From Telmatospirillum sp. (GTDB lineage Bacteria; Pseudomonadota; Alphaproteobacteria; Rhodospirillales; Magnetospirillaceae): a stretch of DNA of 59,978 nt. Below the pieces are notes generated by a model that was given only the letters and a program-made list of their open reading frames with translations, was not told the origin of the DNA and searched no databases. The stretch is taken from positions 105,529 to 165,506 of the forward strand of contig WASQ01000100.1 in NCBI GenBank assembly GCA_009712185.1. Direction: 5' to 3'. The first letter of the stretch is position 1. Every line of letters begins with the position of its first letter. The translations under genes and the position numbers were made by a program. Positions 50,575-59,978 of the stretch are shown piece by piece.

Positions 50575-52794
50575 TTGACCAAACCAAACACGAAAAACAA
50601 GTCTCCTCTTGACATGGCGATCCGTTCCGTTGTTCGCGCGGAATGCCGGGATCCCTTCGGGATTCTTGGGATGCATGACTCCGGCGACGGACTGGTGGTG
50701 CGCGCAATGCTGCCGGGTGCCGTTTCGGTGACGGTTATCGGCGCCGACGGGACCGGGCCGGCGATCCCGCTTGAGCGCCTTCATCCCGATGGATTCTTTG
50801 CCGGCCCGGTCGGCCGGACGGAGCGGTTTGCCTATCGTCTGTCGGTTGAAGAGGAAGAGGGGGGCGTCCGCGTCATCGATGATCCCTACCGGTTCCCGCC
50901 GGTGATGGGGGAGCTTGACCGCTATCTGCTGGGTGAAGGAACGCACCGCCACCTGTACCGGCGCCTCGGTGCCCATATCACCGAGCTCGACGGGGTGGCA
51001 GGCGTCGTTTTCGCGGTCTGGGCGCCCAACGCCCGGCGGGTATCGGTGGTGGGTGATTTCAACAATTGGGATGGTCGCGTCCATTCCATGCGGCTGCACC
51101 CCGACTGCGGCGTCTGGGAGATCTTTGTGCCCGGCGTGGCGCAGGGCGCGCTCTACAAATACGAAATCAAGGGGGCCAACGGTTCCCTGCTGCCCGTGAA
51201 GGCCGATCCTTTCGGCTTCGCCGCCGAACTGCCGCCGCGCACGGCCTCGGTGGTTTATGATCTGAAATCCTATGACTGGCAGGATGGGAACTGGATGGCG
51301 TCGCGGCAGGCCGCCTCCGCCCGCGAAGCGCCGGTCAGCATTTACGAGGTGCATCTGGGATCCTGGCGCCGCCGTCCCGAGGAGAACAATCGTCCTCTGA
51401 CCTATCGCGAAATCGCTGTGGAACTTGGCGCCTATGTGCGCGAGATGGGCTTCACCCATATCGAACTGCTGCCGATTCACGAGCATCCGTTCACGGGATC
51501 GTGGGGATATCAGCCGATCGGTCTTTACGCGCCGACAAGCCGTTTCGGCTCTCCCGACGATTTCCGCTGGTTCGTCGACCATATGCATGCCGAGGGGATC
51601 GGCGTCATCATCGACTGGGTGGCCGGACACTTCCCCACCGACGGCCATGGCCTGATTGAGTTCGACGGCACCCATCTTTACGAACATGCGGATCCCAGGC
51701 AGGGCTTCCACAAGGACTGGAATACCGCGATCTTCAATTACGGCCGGAAAGAGGTGGCGAATTATCTCTATTCCAACGCCTTGTTCTGGATGGACGAATA
51801 TCACATCGACGGGCTCAGGGTGGATGCCGTGGCCTCGATGCTCTACCTCGACTATTCGCGGGAGCCGGGGGAGTGGATTCCGAACAGGTTCGGTGGAAAC
51901 GAGAATCTGGAGGCCATCGATTTTCTCCGGCAGGTCAACCGTGAGGTCTATGGCGATCACCCGGGCGTTATGACGGTGGCCGAGGAATCGACCGCCTGGC
52001 CGATGGTGTCGCGCCCGGTTCATCTGGGCGGGTTGGGATTTGGCTACAAATGGAACATGGGCTGGATGCATGACACCCTGCGCTACATGAGCAAGGATCC
52101 CATTCATCGCCGGTACCATCACGACGACCTGACGTTCGGCTTGCTCTATGCCTTTCACGAGAATTTCGTCCTGCCTCTCAGCCATGACGAGGTGGTCCAT
52201 GGCAAGCGGTCGCTTCTGGGACGCATGCCGGGCGACCGTTGGCAGCGCTTCGCCAATCTCAGGGCCTATTACGCCTTCATGTTCGCCCATCCGGGCAAGA
52301 AGCTGATGTTCATGGGCGGCGAATTCGGCCAGGAGAACGAGTGGAACGTCGACGCGAGCCTGGACTGGCATCTGCTGGAGGATCCTCTCCATGACGGGCT
52401 GCGGCGGTGCGTGGGCGACCTCAACCGTCTCTATCGGGAGCTGCCGCCCCTTCATCAACTGGACTGTGACGGACGCGGTTTCTCCTGGATCGACTGCAAT
52501 GATCGCGACAATTCGGTGATTTCCTGGATCCGGCGCGCGGCCGATCCCGCGGATCTGGCCGTCCTGGTCGCCAATTTCACGCCGGTGGTCCGGGACTTCT
52601 ACAGGCTGGGCGTTCCCCGCGACGGCTGGTACGAGGAACTTCTGAACACCGACGCCAGCATCTACGGTGGCAGCGACGTCGGTCTCGGCGGTGGATGCCA
52701 GGCCGATCCCATTCCCTGGCATGGCCAGCCCTACTCGGTCGCGCTCCGGCTGCCGCCGCTGGCCGCTCTGATTCTCCGTCCACGGTCGCAATAG
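50575..52794 (+). CDS. glgB: 1,4-alpha-glucan branching enzyme
   Basis: GlgB makes the alpha-1,6 branches of glycogen. The 739-residue GH13 enzyme starts at TTG 50575, with GGAGG 6 nt upstream. It has an N-terminal domain, a CBM48 (about 130-220; [20 protein letters not shown]) and the catalytic barrel. Active-site segments are [12 protein letters not shown] (nucleophile Asp), VAEESTAWP (Glu) and [11 protein letters not shown]. The C-terminal beta domain is complete. It heads glgB-glgX-malQ-glgP, with 8 bp before glgX. Confidence 0.97.
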   Translation: MTKPNTKNKSPLDMAIRSVVRAECRDPFGILGMHDSGDGLVVRAMLPGAVSVTVIGADGTGPAIPLERLHPDGFFAGPVGRTERFAYRLSVEEEEGGVRVIDDPYRFPPVMGELDRYLLGEGTHRHLYRRLGAHITELDGVAGVVFAVWAPNARRVSVVGDFNNWDGRVHSMRLHPDCGVWEIFVPGVAQGALYKYEIKGANGSLLPVKADPFGFAAELPPRTASVVYDLKSYDWQDGNWMASRQAASAREAPVSIYEVHLGSWRRRPEENNRPLTYREIAVELGAYVREMGFTHIELLPIHEHPFTGSWGYQPIGLYAPTSRFGSPDDFRWFVDHMHAEGIGVIIDWVAGHFPTDGHGLIEFDGTHLYEHADPRQGFHKDWNTAIFNYGRKEVANYLYSNALFWMDEYHIDGLRVDAVASMLYLDYSREPGEWIPNRFGGNENLEAIDFLRQVNREVYGDHPGVMTVAEESTAWPMVSRPVHLGGLGFGYKWNMGWMHDTLRYMSKDPIHRRYHHDDLTFGLLYAFHENFVLPLSHDEVVHGKRSLLGRMPGDRWQRFANLRAYYAFMFAHPGKKLMFMGGEFGQENEWNVDASLDWHLLEDPLHDGLRRCVGDLNRLYRELPPLHQLDCDGRGFSWIDCNDRDNSVISWIRRAADPADLAVLVANFTPVVRDFYRLGVPRDGWYEELLNTDASIYGGSDVGLGGGCQADPIPWHGQPYSVALRLPPLAALILRPRSQ

Positions 52795-52802
52795 GTCGAG
52801 CC

Positions 52803-54944
52803 ATGACGACGAGACGCCGCATCCAGTCGGGAAGCCCTTATCCGATCGGCGCCAACTGGGACGGCAAAGGGGTGAACTTTGCCCTGTTTTCCGCCCATGC
52901 GCAAAAAGTGGAGCTGTGCCTGTTCGACGCCGTGACCGGGCGGGAGACCGACCGGATCGTGCTGCCGGAATATACCGATGAGATCTGGCATGGTTATCTG
53001 CCGGATTGCCGGCCGGGCCAGCTTTACGGTTACCGCGTTCACGGCCCCTACGAACCCGCCGCCGGCCACCGGTTCAATCCGCACAAGCTGCTGATCGATC
53101 CTTACGCCCGCGAACTGGTGGGGGGGCTGACCTGGTCGAATACCCATTTCGGCTTTCGTGCCGACCATCCGAAGGCCGACCTGACCTACGACCGCCATGA
53201 CAACGCGCAGGACATGCCCAAATGCCGCATTGTCGACACGGCCTTTTCCTGGGGGGGCGACCGGCCGCCCGCGATTCCCTGGCCGGATACCGTGATCTAC
53301 GAAACCCATGTGCGTGGCATGACCATGCGCCATCCCCTGGTTCCGAAGACGCTGCGCGGCACCTTCCTGGGGCTTTCGTCCCCGGCGGTGATCAACCACC
53401 TCGTTCAGCTCGGCGTGACCACGCTGGAACTGCTTCCGGTGCAGGCGATCGTCGACGAGCGCATCCTGGTCGACCGGGATCAGCGCAATTACTGGGGTTA
53501 CAACCCGATCGGCTTTTTCGCGGCCTCGCCACGTCTCTACATCAACTCCGCCCACGGCGACTTCAAAACCATGGTCGAGCGTCTTCACGAGGCCGGAATC
53601 GAGGTCCTGCTGGACGTCGTCTACAACCACACCGCCGAGGGCAATCATCTGGGGCCGACGCTGTCGCTCAAGGGAATCGACAACGCCTCCTATTACCATC
53701 TCGTGCCCGGCAATGAACGGTTCTACGAAAACTATTCCGGCTGCGGAAACACGCTCAATCTGCGGCATCCCCGCGTCCTTCAGATGGTGACCGACAGCCT
53801 GCGTTACTGGGTGGAGGAGATGCATGTCGACGGCTTCCGCTTCGATCTGGCCGCGAGTCTGGCCCGTGAGAATGCGGGATTCGACGGGGGCTCGGGCTTT
53901 CTGGATGCGGTCCGCCAGGATCCGGTTCTCTGCCGGGTCAAGTTGATTGCCGAACCCTGGGACCTGGGGGGAGACGGATACCGTCTGGGCGGCTTTCCTC
54001 CAGGCTGGTCCGAATGGAACGGGCGCTACCGCGATACCATCCGGCGATTCTGGCGCGGCGATTCCGGCCTGATCGGCGAGGTGGCTTCGCGCCTCACGGG
54101 ATCGTCGGATCTGTTCGGCTGGGGAGGGCGTCGCCCGTCCGCCAGCATCAATTTCATCACGGCCCACGACGGTTTCACCCTGCGCGATCTCGTCACCTAT
54201 GAGAAGAAGCATAACGAGGCGAATTACGAGGGGAATCGCGACGGCACCGACGCCAACTATTCCTGGAACTGCGGGGTCGAGGGGGAGACCCGCGACAGCG
54301 CGATCAATGCATTGAGGCGCCGTCAGGTCCGCAATCTTTTCGCCACCCTCCTGTTCAGCCAGGGCGTTCCGATGATTCTGGCCGGCGACGAACTGTGGCG
54401 AACGCAGAAGGGCAACAACAACGCCTACTGCCAGGACAATATCCTGAGCTGGCTCGACTGGGGCCATATCGACGAGGATCTCCTTGCCTTCGTTCGTCAG
54501 TTGATCGCAATCCGCAAAGCTTATCCGGCCCTGCGGCGCAAACGTTTCTTTACCGGCGCCCGTTACCCTGGCACGGCGACCAGGGACATCACCTGGATCA
54601 CGCCCGACGGCCGGGAGATGGAGCGGGCGGACTGGGATGCGCCCTTCGCGCGTTCGGTCGGCTTTCTGCTGGGGGCCGATCCCCTGGAGACCGGCGAAAA
54701 CACGCTGCTCCTGATGATGAATTCCTATGTCGAGCCCATTTCCTATGTCCTGCCCGAGGTCGGGCGCGGAAAATGGGGCTGCCTGATCGATACGGGAAAG
54801 GTCGACGGGCTGCCGGAAGCGCAGGAGGTCGGCACCTCCTATGCCGTGCGGCCTCATTCTCTGGTGTTGCTGGAACATAAGGGGCGGCCCCGCCGGCAGG
54901 CCTCCGGCTCGTCCCGGACATCCGCCGCCCCGGTGTCGGAATGA
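52803..54944 (+). CDS. glgX: Glycogen debranching enzyme GlgX
   Basis: GlgX cleaves alpha-1,6 links of limit dextrins made by glycogen phosphorylase. The 713-residue GH13 enzyme (ATG 52803) has an N-terminal CBM48 (PIGANWDGKGVNFALFS), and a barrel with YNHTAEGN, the nucleophile region DGFRFDLAAS, the acid/base LIAEPWDLGG and FITAHDGFTLRDLV. It lies 8 bp after glgB, so the two are co-translated. An in-frame extension upstream overlaps glgB and is rejected. Confidence 0.96.
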   Translation: MTTRRRIQSGSPYPIGANWDGKGVNFALFSAHAQKVELCLFDAVTGRETDRIVLPEYTDEIWHGYLPDCRPGQLYGYRVHGPYEPAAGHRFNPHKLLIDPYARELVGGLTWSNTHFGFRADHPKADLTYDRHDNAQDMPKCRIVDTAFSWGGDRPPAIPWPDTVIYETHVRGMTMRHPLVPKTLRGTFLGLSSPAVINHLVQLGVTTLELLPVQAIVDERILVDRDQRNYWGYNPIGFFAASPRLYINSAHGDFKTMVERLHEAGIEVLLDVVYNHTAEGNHLGPTLSLKGIDNASYYHLVPGNERFYENYSGCGNTLNLRHPRVLQMVTDSLRYWVEEMHVDGFRFDLAASLARENAGFDGGSGFLDAVRQDPVLCRVKLIAEPWDLGGDGYRLGGFPPGWSEWNGRYRDTIRRFWRGDSGLIGEVASRLTGSSDLFGWGGRRPSASINFITAHDGFTLRDLVTYEKKHNEANYEGNRDGTDANYSWNCGVEGETRDSAINALRRRQVRNLFATLLFSQGVPMILAGDELWRTQKGNNNAYCQDNILSWLDWGHIDEDLLAFVRQLIAIRKAYPALRRKRFFTGARYPGTATRDITWITPDGREMERADWDAPFARSVGFLLGADPLETGENTLLLMMNSYVEPISYVLPEVGRGKWGCLIDTGKVDGLPEAQEVGTSYAVRPHSLVLLEHKGRPRRQASGSSRTSAAPVSE

Positions 54945-54945
54945 T

Positions 54946-54982
54946 GCGGCGTCTCGATGAGTTGAGCTCATCGAGACGCCGC
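54946..54982. repeat. 16-bp perfect inverted repeat between glgX and malQ
   Basis: GCGGCGTCTCGATGAG (54946-54961) and its exact complement (54967-54982) flank a 5-nt loop, starting one base after the glgX stop. It would form a very stable mRNA hairpin between co-directional genes. No T-run follows. Confidence 0.7.
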
Positions 54983-55073
54983 TGGACAGGATCCCGACCC
55001 GTGGCGGTGGGCGCGGTGACGAGGACAATCACGGCCGGAAACCGCAGCCCGGCCCAACCGGGAGGATCTTGTG

Positions 55074-57293
55074 ATGGCGAATGAACGGTTGGAGCGCCTC
55101 TCCTCCCTGGTCGGAATCGAGCCGGGCTGGGTCGATTTTTTCGGGCGGCACCGCATCGTGCCCGACGAGACGCGTCTTGCGTTCCTGTCCGCGATGGGTG
55201 TGGATGTGAGCGGGGAGGGCGCGATCGCGGACAGCCTGGCCGAACTGGAGGCCAGACCCTGGCGTCGTCGCCTGCCGCCGGTTCTCGTGGCCTGCGACCG
55301 GGACGGGCCGCCCTCGATTCCGGTGACGGCTCCGCTGGACCGGCAGGGGCTGCGCCATCGCTGGACATTGCGCGAGGACAATGGCGCTTTGCATACGGGG
55401 GAGTGGCGCCCCTGCGATCTTCCGCTGACCGATCGCGGTGACGCGGGGAGAGGGCCGGTCGGGCGATTCCTGTTCCGGTTGCCCGGGGTCCCGCTGCCGG
55501 GCGTGCACCGTCTCGACCTGGAGGACGACGAGGGCGGGAGTGCGACGATGACGGTGATCATCGCCCCCGGTCGCGCGCATCGCCCTGCTGCCCTGGCGGG
55601 ACGGGGGCGGGTCTGGGGGGTGGCGACCCAGCTCTATGCGCTCCGCCGGGAAAAAAACTGGGGTATCGGTGATTTTTCCGACCTCGCCGAGACGGCGCGC
55701 CGGATGGCCGATGTCGGGGCCGCCGCGATCGGCGTCAATCCGCTTCACGCCCTGTTCGGGGCGCAGGCGGACCGGTTCAGTCCCTATTCCCCGTCGAGCC
55801 GGATCTTTCTCAACACCATTTTCATCGATGTCGAGGCGGTTCCCGATCTGCCCGAGAGTGACAAGGCGGGACGCCTGCTGAGGGCGGCGCCGATGAGATC
55901 GGGACTGGAGGCCGTGCGTGGAGCGGCCCTGGTCGACTATCCCGGGGTGGCGGCCCTGAAGCGTCCCGTTCTGGCCGCCTGCTGGGACAGTTTCCGCGAC
56001 CGGCATCTCGGATCCCGGGCGTCGGCGCGGGGAGAGGATTTTCTCGCCTTCTGCCGGGCCGGCGGCCGGACGCTCCGTCTGTTCGCGCTGTTCGAGTCCC
56101 TGCACGAACATTTCCTGGCACGGGATCCGGCTCTTGGCTACTGGCGGAACTGGCCGGAGGGGTTCCGCGATCCCGATGGCGCGGATGTCGAAACCTTCGC
56201 CCGCAAGCATGAGGCCGAAGTCGGGTTCCATCTCTATCTGCAATGGATCGCCGACCAGCAGTTGGCCGCCGCGGCCGAGGCCTGCGCCCGGCGCGGCATG
56301 GCGGTCGGGCTCTACCGCGACCTGGCCGTGGGGATCGCCGCCGACGGGGCGGAGGCCTGGGCCAACCAGACGCTGCTGTGCCAGGGCGTGTCGGGCGGGG
56401 CGCCCCCCGATCCCCTCAATCTGACCGGACAGGACTGGGGACTGGTGCCGTTCAATCCCCTAGCCCTGGAACAGGAGGCCTATCTGCCGTTCCTCGGAGT
56501 GGTCGAGGCGAACATGCGCCATGCCGGCGCGCTCCGGCTCGACCATGCCATGAGTTTACGCCGGCTTTACTGGGTGCCCTGGGGCGCCAAGGCTGATCAG
56601 GGCGCCTATGTCCGCTATCCCGAGGACAGTCTGTTTCATCTCGCGGTGTTAGCCAGCCGGCGGCAGAACTGCCAGATCATCGGCGAGGATCTGGGGACGG
56701 TTCCCGACGGTTTCCGGGAACGGATGGCGGAACGATCGATCCTGGGCTATCGCCTGATGGTCTTTGAAAAGGAGGCCGGTGCCGCGCGTCCGGCTGCGGA
56801 CTACGCGGAACAGACGCTGGTCGCCTTTGGCACCCATGATCTTCCCAGTCTCGCGGGCTGGTGGCGTGGCGCCGATATCGCCGAGAGAGAGCATCTGGCG
56901 CTTTATTCCGATCCGGCGCTCGGGGAGGCGGAAAAAGCGGGGCGGGCCCGGGACCGCCGCCAGCTCGTCACCCTGCTGGCGGGCGAGGGCGTCCTCGATC
57001 CGGAATTTCCGACCGGTCCGGACTTGTCGCGCGCCGATCTTGCGCGTCTCGCCGAGGCCGTTCACGCCTTCCTGGCCCGGACTCCGTCGAAGTTGCTGAT
57101 GGTTCAGTTCGAGGACATTCTAGGGTTCGATCTGCAAATGAATCTTCCCGGGACCGTGGATCAACACCCCAACTGGAGGTTGCGCTATCCTGTCGATATT
57201 GCGACGATGACAGCCGATCCGGCGCTTCGAGACCAGGCCCGCGTCCTGACGCGGGAGCGTGGGCCGGGCGTTGCGGCCGGGGAGGCGCTTTGA
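55074..57293 (+). CDS. malQ: 4-alpha-glucanotransferase
   Basis: MalQ disproportionates maltodextrins, transferring glucan segments and releasing glucose. The 739-residue GH77 enzyme (ATG 55074, GGAGGA upstream) contains the motifs FSPYSPSSRIFLN, LYRDLAVGIAADGAEAW, the nucleophile ALRLDHAMSLRR, the acid/base IIGEDLGTVP and FGTHDLPSLAGWW. The N-terminal 160 residues are an additional beta-rich domain typical of the longer proteobacterial type. It completes maltodextrin recycling with GlgX and GlgP. Confidence 0.95.
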   Translation: MANERLERLSSLVGIEPGWVDFFGRHRIVPDETRLAFLSAMGVDVSGEGAIADSLAELEARPWRRRLPPVLVACDRDGPPSIPVTAPLDRQGLRHRWTLREDNGALHTGEWRPCDLPLTDRGDAGRGPVGRFLFRLPGVPLPGVHRLDLEDDEGGSATMTVIIAPGRAHRPAALAGRGRVWGVATQLYALRREKNWGIGDFSDLAETARRMADVGAAAIGVNPLHALFGAQADRFSPYSPSSRIFLNTIFIDVEAVPDLPESDKAGRLLRAAPMRSGLEAVRGAALVDYPGVAALKRPVLAACWDSFRDRHLGSRASARGEDFLAFCRAGGRTLRLFALFESLHEHFLARDPALGYWRNWPEGFRDPDGADVETFARKHEAEVGFHLYLQWIADQQLAAAAEACARRGMAVGLYRDLAVGIAADGAEAWANQTLLCQGVSGGAPPDPLNLTGQDWGLVPFNPLALEQEAYLPFLGVVEANMRHAGALRLDHAMSLRRLYWVPWGAKADQGAYVRYPEDSLFHLAVLASRRQNCQIIGEDLGTVPDGFRERMAERSILGYRLMVFEKEAGAARPAADYAEQTLVAFGTHDLPSLAGWWRGADIAEREHLALYSDPALGEAEKAGRARDRRQLVTLLAGEGVLDPEFPTGPDLSRADLARLAEAVHAFLARTPSKLLMVQFEDILGFDLQMNLPGTVDQHPNWRLRYPVDIATMTADPALRDQARVLTRERGPGVAAGEAL

Positions 57294-57378
57294 TCTTGAC
57301 TTCGGGCAACCAAACGGGTGCAGTCAACCCGTCCCGCGGCGCCGCCGGGGCGTCGGGGATCGCGAAGGAGCGTTGGGC

Positions 57379-59862
57379 ATGTTGAGAACCATGGACGCAC
57401 CGGTCACATCCGCGGCGACCAACGATGTGGCGGCCATCAAGCAAAGCCTGACCGACCATCTGCTTTATTCGGTCGGCAAGGACCGGGATCTCGCCACATC
57501 GCGCGATTGGTATCTGGCGACGGCCTTTGCGCTTCGCGATCGCCTGATCGCGGCCTGGATGCAGACGATGCGCAGCTATTACGACAATGACGTGAAGCGC
57601 GTCTATTACCTGTCGATGGAATTTCTGATCGGGCGGGCGCTCAGCAACGGGCTGATCAATCTCGGACTGTACGACGCCTTCCGCGAGGCGACGGATGCTC
57701 TGGGGTACGACCTTGACGAACTGCAAAGCTGGGAGGTCGAGCCGGCGCTTGGCAATGGCGGCCTCGGCCGGCTTGCCGCCTGCCTGATCGACAGCATGGC
57801 GGCGCTTGGCATGCCCGGTTTCGGATATGGCATCCGCTACGAATTCGGGATGTTCACGCAGCATATCGAGCAGGGCTGGCAGGTCGAATCCCCTGAAAAC
57901 TGGCTGCGCTATGGCAATCCCTGGGAATTCCAGCGACCGGGGGTGATCTATCCGGTGCGGTTCGGCGGCCGGGTTGTCCGGTTCCGCGATTCCGACGGAC
58001 GCTGGAGCGCCCAATGGGTCGACGCCGAGGAAGTGATGGCCATGGCCTATGACGTGCCGGTGCCCGGATTCGGTGGCGCGACCGTCAACAATCTGCGTCT
58101 GTGGGCGGCCAAATCGACCCGTGAATTCAATTTGAAATATTTCAATCAGGGAAACTACATCGAGGCCGTTCGGGACAAGAATGAATCGGAGAACCTGTCG
58201 AAGGTTCTCTACCCGAGCGATTCGACCGAACGGGGCCGCGAATTGCGATTCCGGCAGGAATATTTCTTCGTATGCGCCTCGTTGCAGGACATTCTGGCGC
58301 GCTTCCGCAAAAGCCACGATAATTTTGACGTTCTGCCCGATCACGTGGCAATCCAGTTGAACGACACCCATCCGGCGATGACGGTGGCGGAACTGATGCG
58401 CGTTCTGCTGGATGAGCATCACTACGAATGGGACCGTGCCTGGACGATTACCGTCAAGACCTGTGGTTACACCAATCATACGCTGTTGCCCGAGGCGCTG
58501 GAGACCTGGCCGGTCGATCTGTTCGAACGGCTGTTGCCGCGCCATCTGGAAATCATCTTCGAAATCAATCAGCGCTTCCTCAACAGCATCCGCCACCGCT
58601 GGCCGGGCGACGTCGACCTGCTGCGGCGGGTATCGCTGATCGATGAGGGGGCAGGGCGGCGCATCCGCATGGCCCATCTGGCGATTGTCGGATCCCACAG
58701 CGTCAACGGCGTCGCCGAGATCCATACCGACCTGATGAAAAGTACCATCTTCGCTGACTTCGACCGGTTCCAGCCGGGCAAGATCAGTTGCAAGACCAAC
58801 GGCATAACCCCCCGGCGCTGGTTGCTGGCCGCGAACCCCCCTTTGGCGCGGCTGATCACCCAGCGGATCGGCAGTGGCTGGGTTACCCGGCTCGACGAAT
58901 TGCATGCCCTGGTTCCCCTGGCTGACGACGACGAATTCCGTCATCAGTTCGCCATGGCCAAACGCGTGAACAAGACCCGTCTGGCGCAGGTGATCGCCCA
59001 GCGTCTCGGAGTCCCGATCGACACCGATTCCCTGTTCGACGTGATGGTCAAACGGATGCACGAATACAAGCGTCAGCTTCTCAACGTGCTGCATGTGGTG
59101 ACGCGTTACAACCGGATCCGTGCCAATCCATCCGCCTACATCGTCCCCAGGACCGTGATCATCGGCGGCAAGGCGGCGCCCGGTTATGCCATGGCGAAGC
59201 TGGTGCTGAAGCTGATCAATGACGTGGCCGACGTGGTCAACAACGATCCGTTGATCGGCGACCGCCTGAAAGTGGTGTTCGTTCCGAATTACAATGTCTC
59301 AACTGCGGAGTTGATCATCCCGGGAGCCAATCTGTCGCAGCAGATCAGTACGGCCGGGACGGAGGCATCGGGCACCGGCAATATGAAGCTGGCGCTGAAC
59401 GGGGCGTTGACCATCGGCACCTGGGATGGTGCGAATGTCGAAATCTGCGAGGAGGTGGGCGAGGAGAATATGTTCCTCTTCGGCCTGACCGCGCAGGAGG
59501 TCGCCCGTATCCGCCGTGACGGATGGGACAGTGGCGCCGCCATCGCGGCCAATCCCGAACTGGCACAGGTTCTGGACCAGATCGGATCCGGCTATTTCTC
59601 GCCGGAGCAGCCGGATCGTTTCCGGCCGATCATCGACACCCTGACGGTGGGGGGCGATCACTATCTGCTGACGGCCGACTATGACGCCTATATCGCCACC
59701 CAGGAACGGGTCGATCGGCTCTATCAGGATCCTGAGGAATGGACGCGCAAGGCCATCCTCAATGTTGCGCGGATGGGTAAGTTCTCGTCGGACCGCACGG
59801 TCGCCGAATATGGCCGTGATATCTGGAAAGTGAAGCCCCAGGCGCCGTTTACGGAGGGATGA
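57379..59862 (+). CDS. glgP: Glycogen/maltodextrin phosphorylase
   Basis: GlgP releases glucose-1-phosphate from glycogen chain ends. The 827-residue GT35 enzyme shows RVYYLSMEFLIGRALSNGL, EPALGNGGLGRLAACLIDS, and the PLP Lys in EASGTGNMKLALNGALTIG. I use the ATG at 57379 because AAGGAG precedes it; an upstream open frame extends 40 codons but overlaps malQ. The protein appears full length and lies 85 bp after malQ. Confidence 0.97.
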   Translation: MLRTMDAPVTSAATNDVAAIKQSLTDHLLYSVGKDRDLATSRDWYLATAFALRDRLIAAWMQTMRSYYDNDVKRVYYLSMEFLIGRALSNGLINLGLYDAFREATDALGYDLDELQSWEVEPALGNGGLGRLAACLIDSMAALGMPGFGYGIRYEFGMFTQHIEQGWQVESPENWLRYGNPWEFQRPGVIYPVRFGGRVVRFRDSDGRWSAQWVDAEEVMAMAYDVPVPGFGGATVNNLRLWAAKSTREFNLKYFNQGNYIEAVRDKNESENLSKVLYPSDSTERGRELRFRQEYFFVCASLQDILARFRKSHDNFDVLPDHVAIQLNDTHPAMTVAELMRVLLDEHHYEWDRAWTITVKTCGYTNHTLLPEALETWPVDLFERLLPRHLEIIFEINQRFLNSIRHRWPGDVDLLRRVSLIDEGAGRRIRMAHLAIVGSHSVNGVAEIHTDLMKSTIFADFDRFQPGKISCKTNGITPRRWLLAANPPLARLITQRIGSGWVTRLDELHALVPLADDDEFRHQFAMAKRVNKTRLAQVIAQRLGVPIDTDSLFDVMVKRMHEYKRQLLNVLHVVTRYNRIRANPSAYIVPRTVIIGGKAAPGYAMAKLVLKLINDVADVVNNDPLIGDRLKVVFVPNYNVSTAELIIPGANLSQQISTAGTEASGTGNMKLALNGALTIGTWDGANVEICEEVGEENMFLFGLTAQEVARIRRDGWDSGAAIAANPELAQVLDQIGSGYFSPEQPDRFRPIIDTLTVGGDHYLLTADYDAYIATQERVDRLYQDPEEWTRKAILNVARMGKFSSDRTVAEYGRDIWKVKPQAPFTEG

Positions 59863-59900
59863 CCCCGTCCCGCCCGGCTCTGGAACCGGTCGTCGCGCGG

Positions 59901-59978
59901 CGGTGGCCGGTTACTGGCCGGTGGCCGGTTATTGGACGGTGGCCGGTTATTGGACGGTGGCCGGTTATTGGACGGTGG
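59901..59978. repeat. 18-bp tandem repeat at the window end
   Basis: Four full copies of an 18-bp unit (CGGTGGCCGGTTATTGGA; first copy with two changes) plus 6 bases of a fifth reach the window edge. It starts 38 bp after the glgP stop and probably continues beyond 59978. Assembly artefact cannot be excluded. Confidence 0.85.

Noticed and set aside
59901-59978. CRISPR array
   Set aside because: Units are contiguous 18-bp copies with no spacers, so this is a simple tandem repeat.

Overview
The window is GC-rich chromosomal DNA from an alphaproteobacterium, most likely a member of the Rhodospirillales (Magnetospirillum-like). This is inferred from an ALAS-type hemA, a complete ccoNOQP-GHIS block ending in an FNR-type regulator, the rpmH-rnpA-yidD-yidC order and general codon use; species cannot be fixed from sequence alone. 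I see no phage, IS element, CRISPR array or rRNA. One tRNA gene, tRNA-Arg(ACG), is present.

Layout. 1-2.9 kb (minus): rpmH-rnpA-yidD-yidC, ribosomal protein L34, RNase P protein and membrane insertion. 3.4-4.9 kb: an orphan gene and a class A acid phosphatase. 4.9-13.4 kb: a histidine kinase/NarL-type regulator pair divergent from a self-contained TonB uptake set (receptor, ExbB, ExbD, TonB, beta-propeller lipoprotein). 13.4-14.7 kb: RlmI-type rRNA methyltransferase. 14.8-23.9 kb: a perfect FNR/FixK box, then cbb3 oxidase (ccoNOQP), its assembly genes (ccoGHIS) and an Fe-S FNR-family regulator that probably reads that box. 24.1-28 kb: panB-panC, a purine phosphoribosyltransferase, an OmpA-like lipoprotein and tRNA-Arg. 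28.2-36.2 kb: TesB thioesterase, a diguanylate cyclase, and on the minus strand a Cys-less SufS-like enzyme, XdhC, and a 995-residue fusion of both Nfn subunits with a rubredoxin/rubrerythrin tail.

36.5-41.7 kb is a zinc-uptake divergon: znuA plus a TonB receptor on the minus strand and a 40-residue membrane peptide-znuC-znuB on the plus strand, with two Zur-like palindromes placed symmetrically between them. 41.9-50.3 kb: a degenerate EAL-domain protein, a PadR-like regulator, hemA, a copper chaperone, a tandem universal stress protein, an OmpR/EnvZ-type pair and small proteins. 50.6-59.9 kb: a glycogen/maltodextrin cluster glgB-glgX-malQ-glgP, followed by an 18-bp tandem repeat that runs off the window end.

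Taken together the genes fit a microaerobic to facultatively anaerobic lifestyle: low-oxygen respiration with copper delivery (CcoI, PCuAC), heme synthesis, FNR control, metal scavenging through TonB systems, a pyridine-nucleotide/ferredoxin enzyme with a possible peroxide-reducing tail, and carbon storage. The most unusual items are the Nfn-rubrerythrin fusion and the apparently unnamed 40-residue Trp-rich peptide coupled to znuC.
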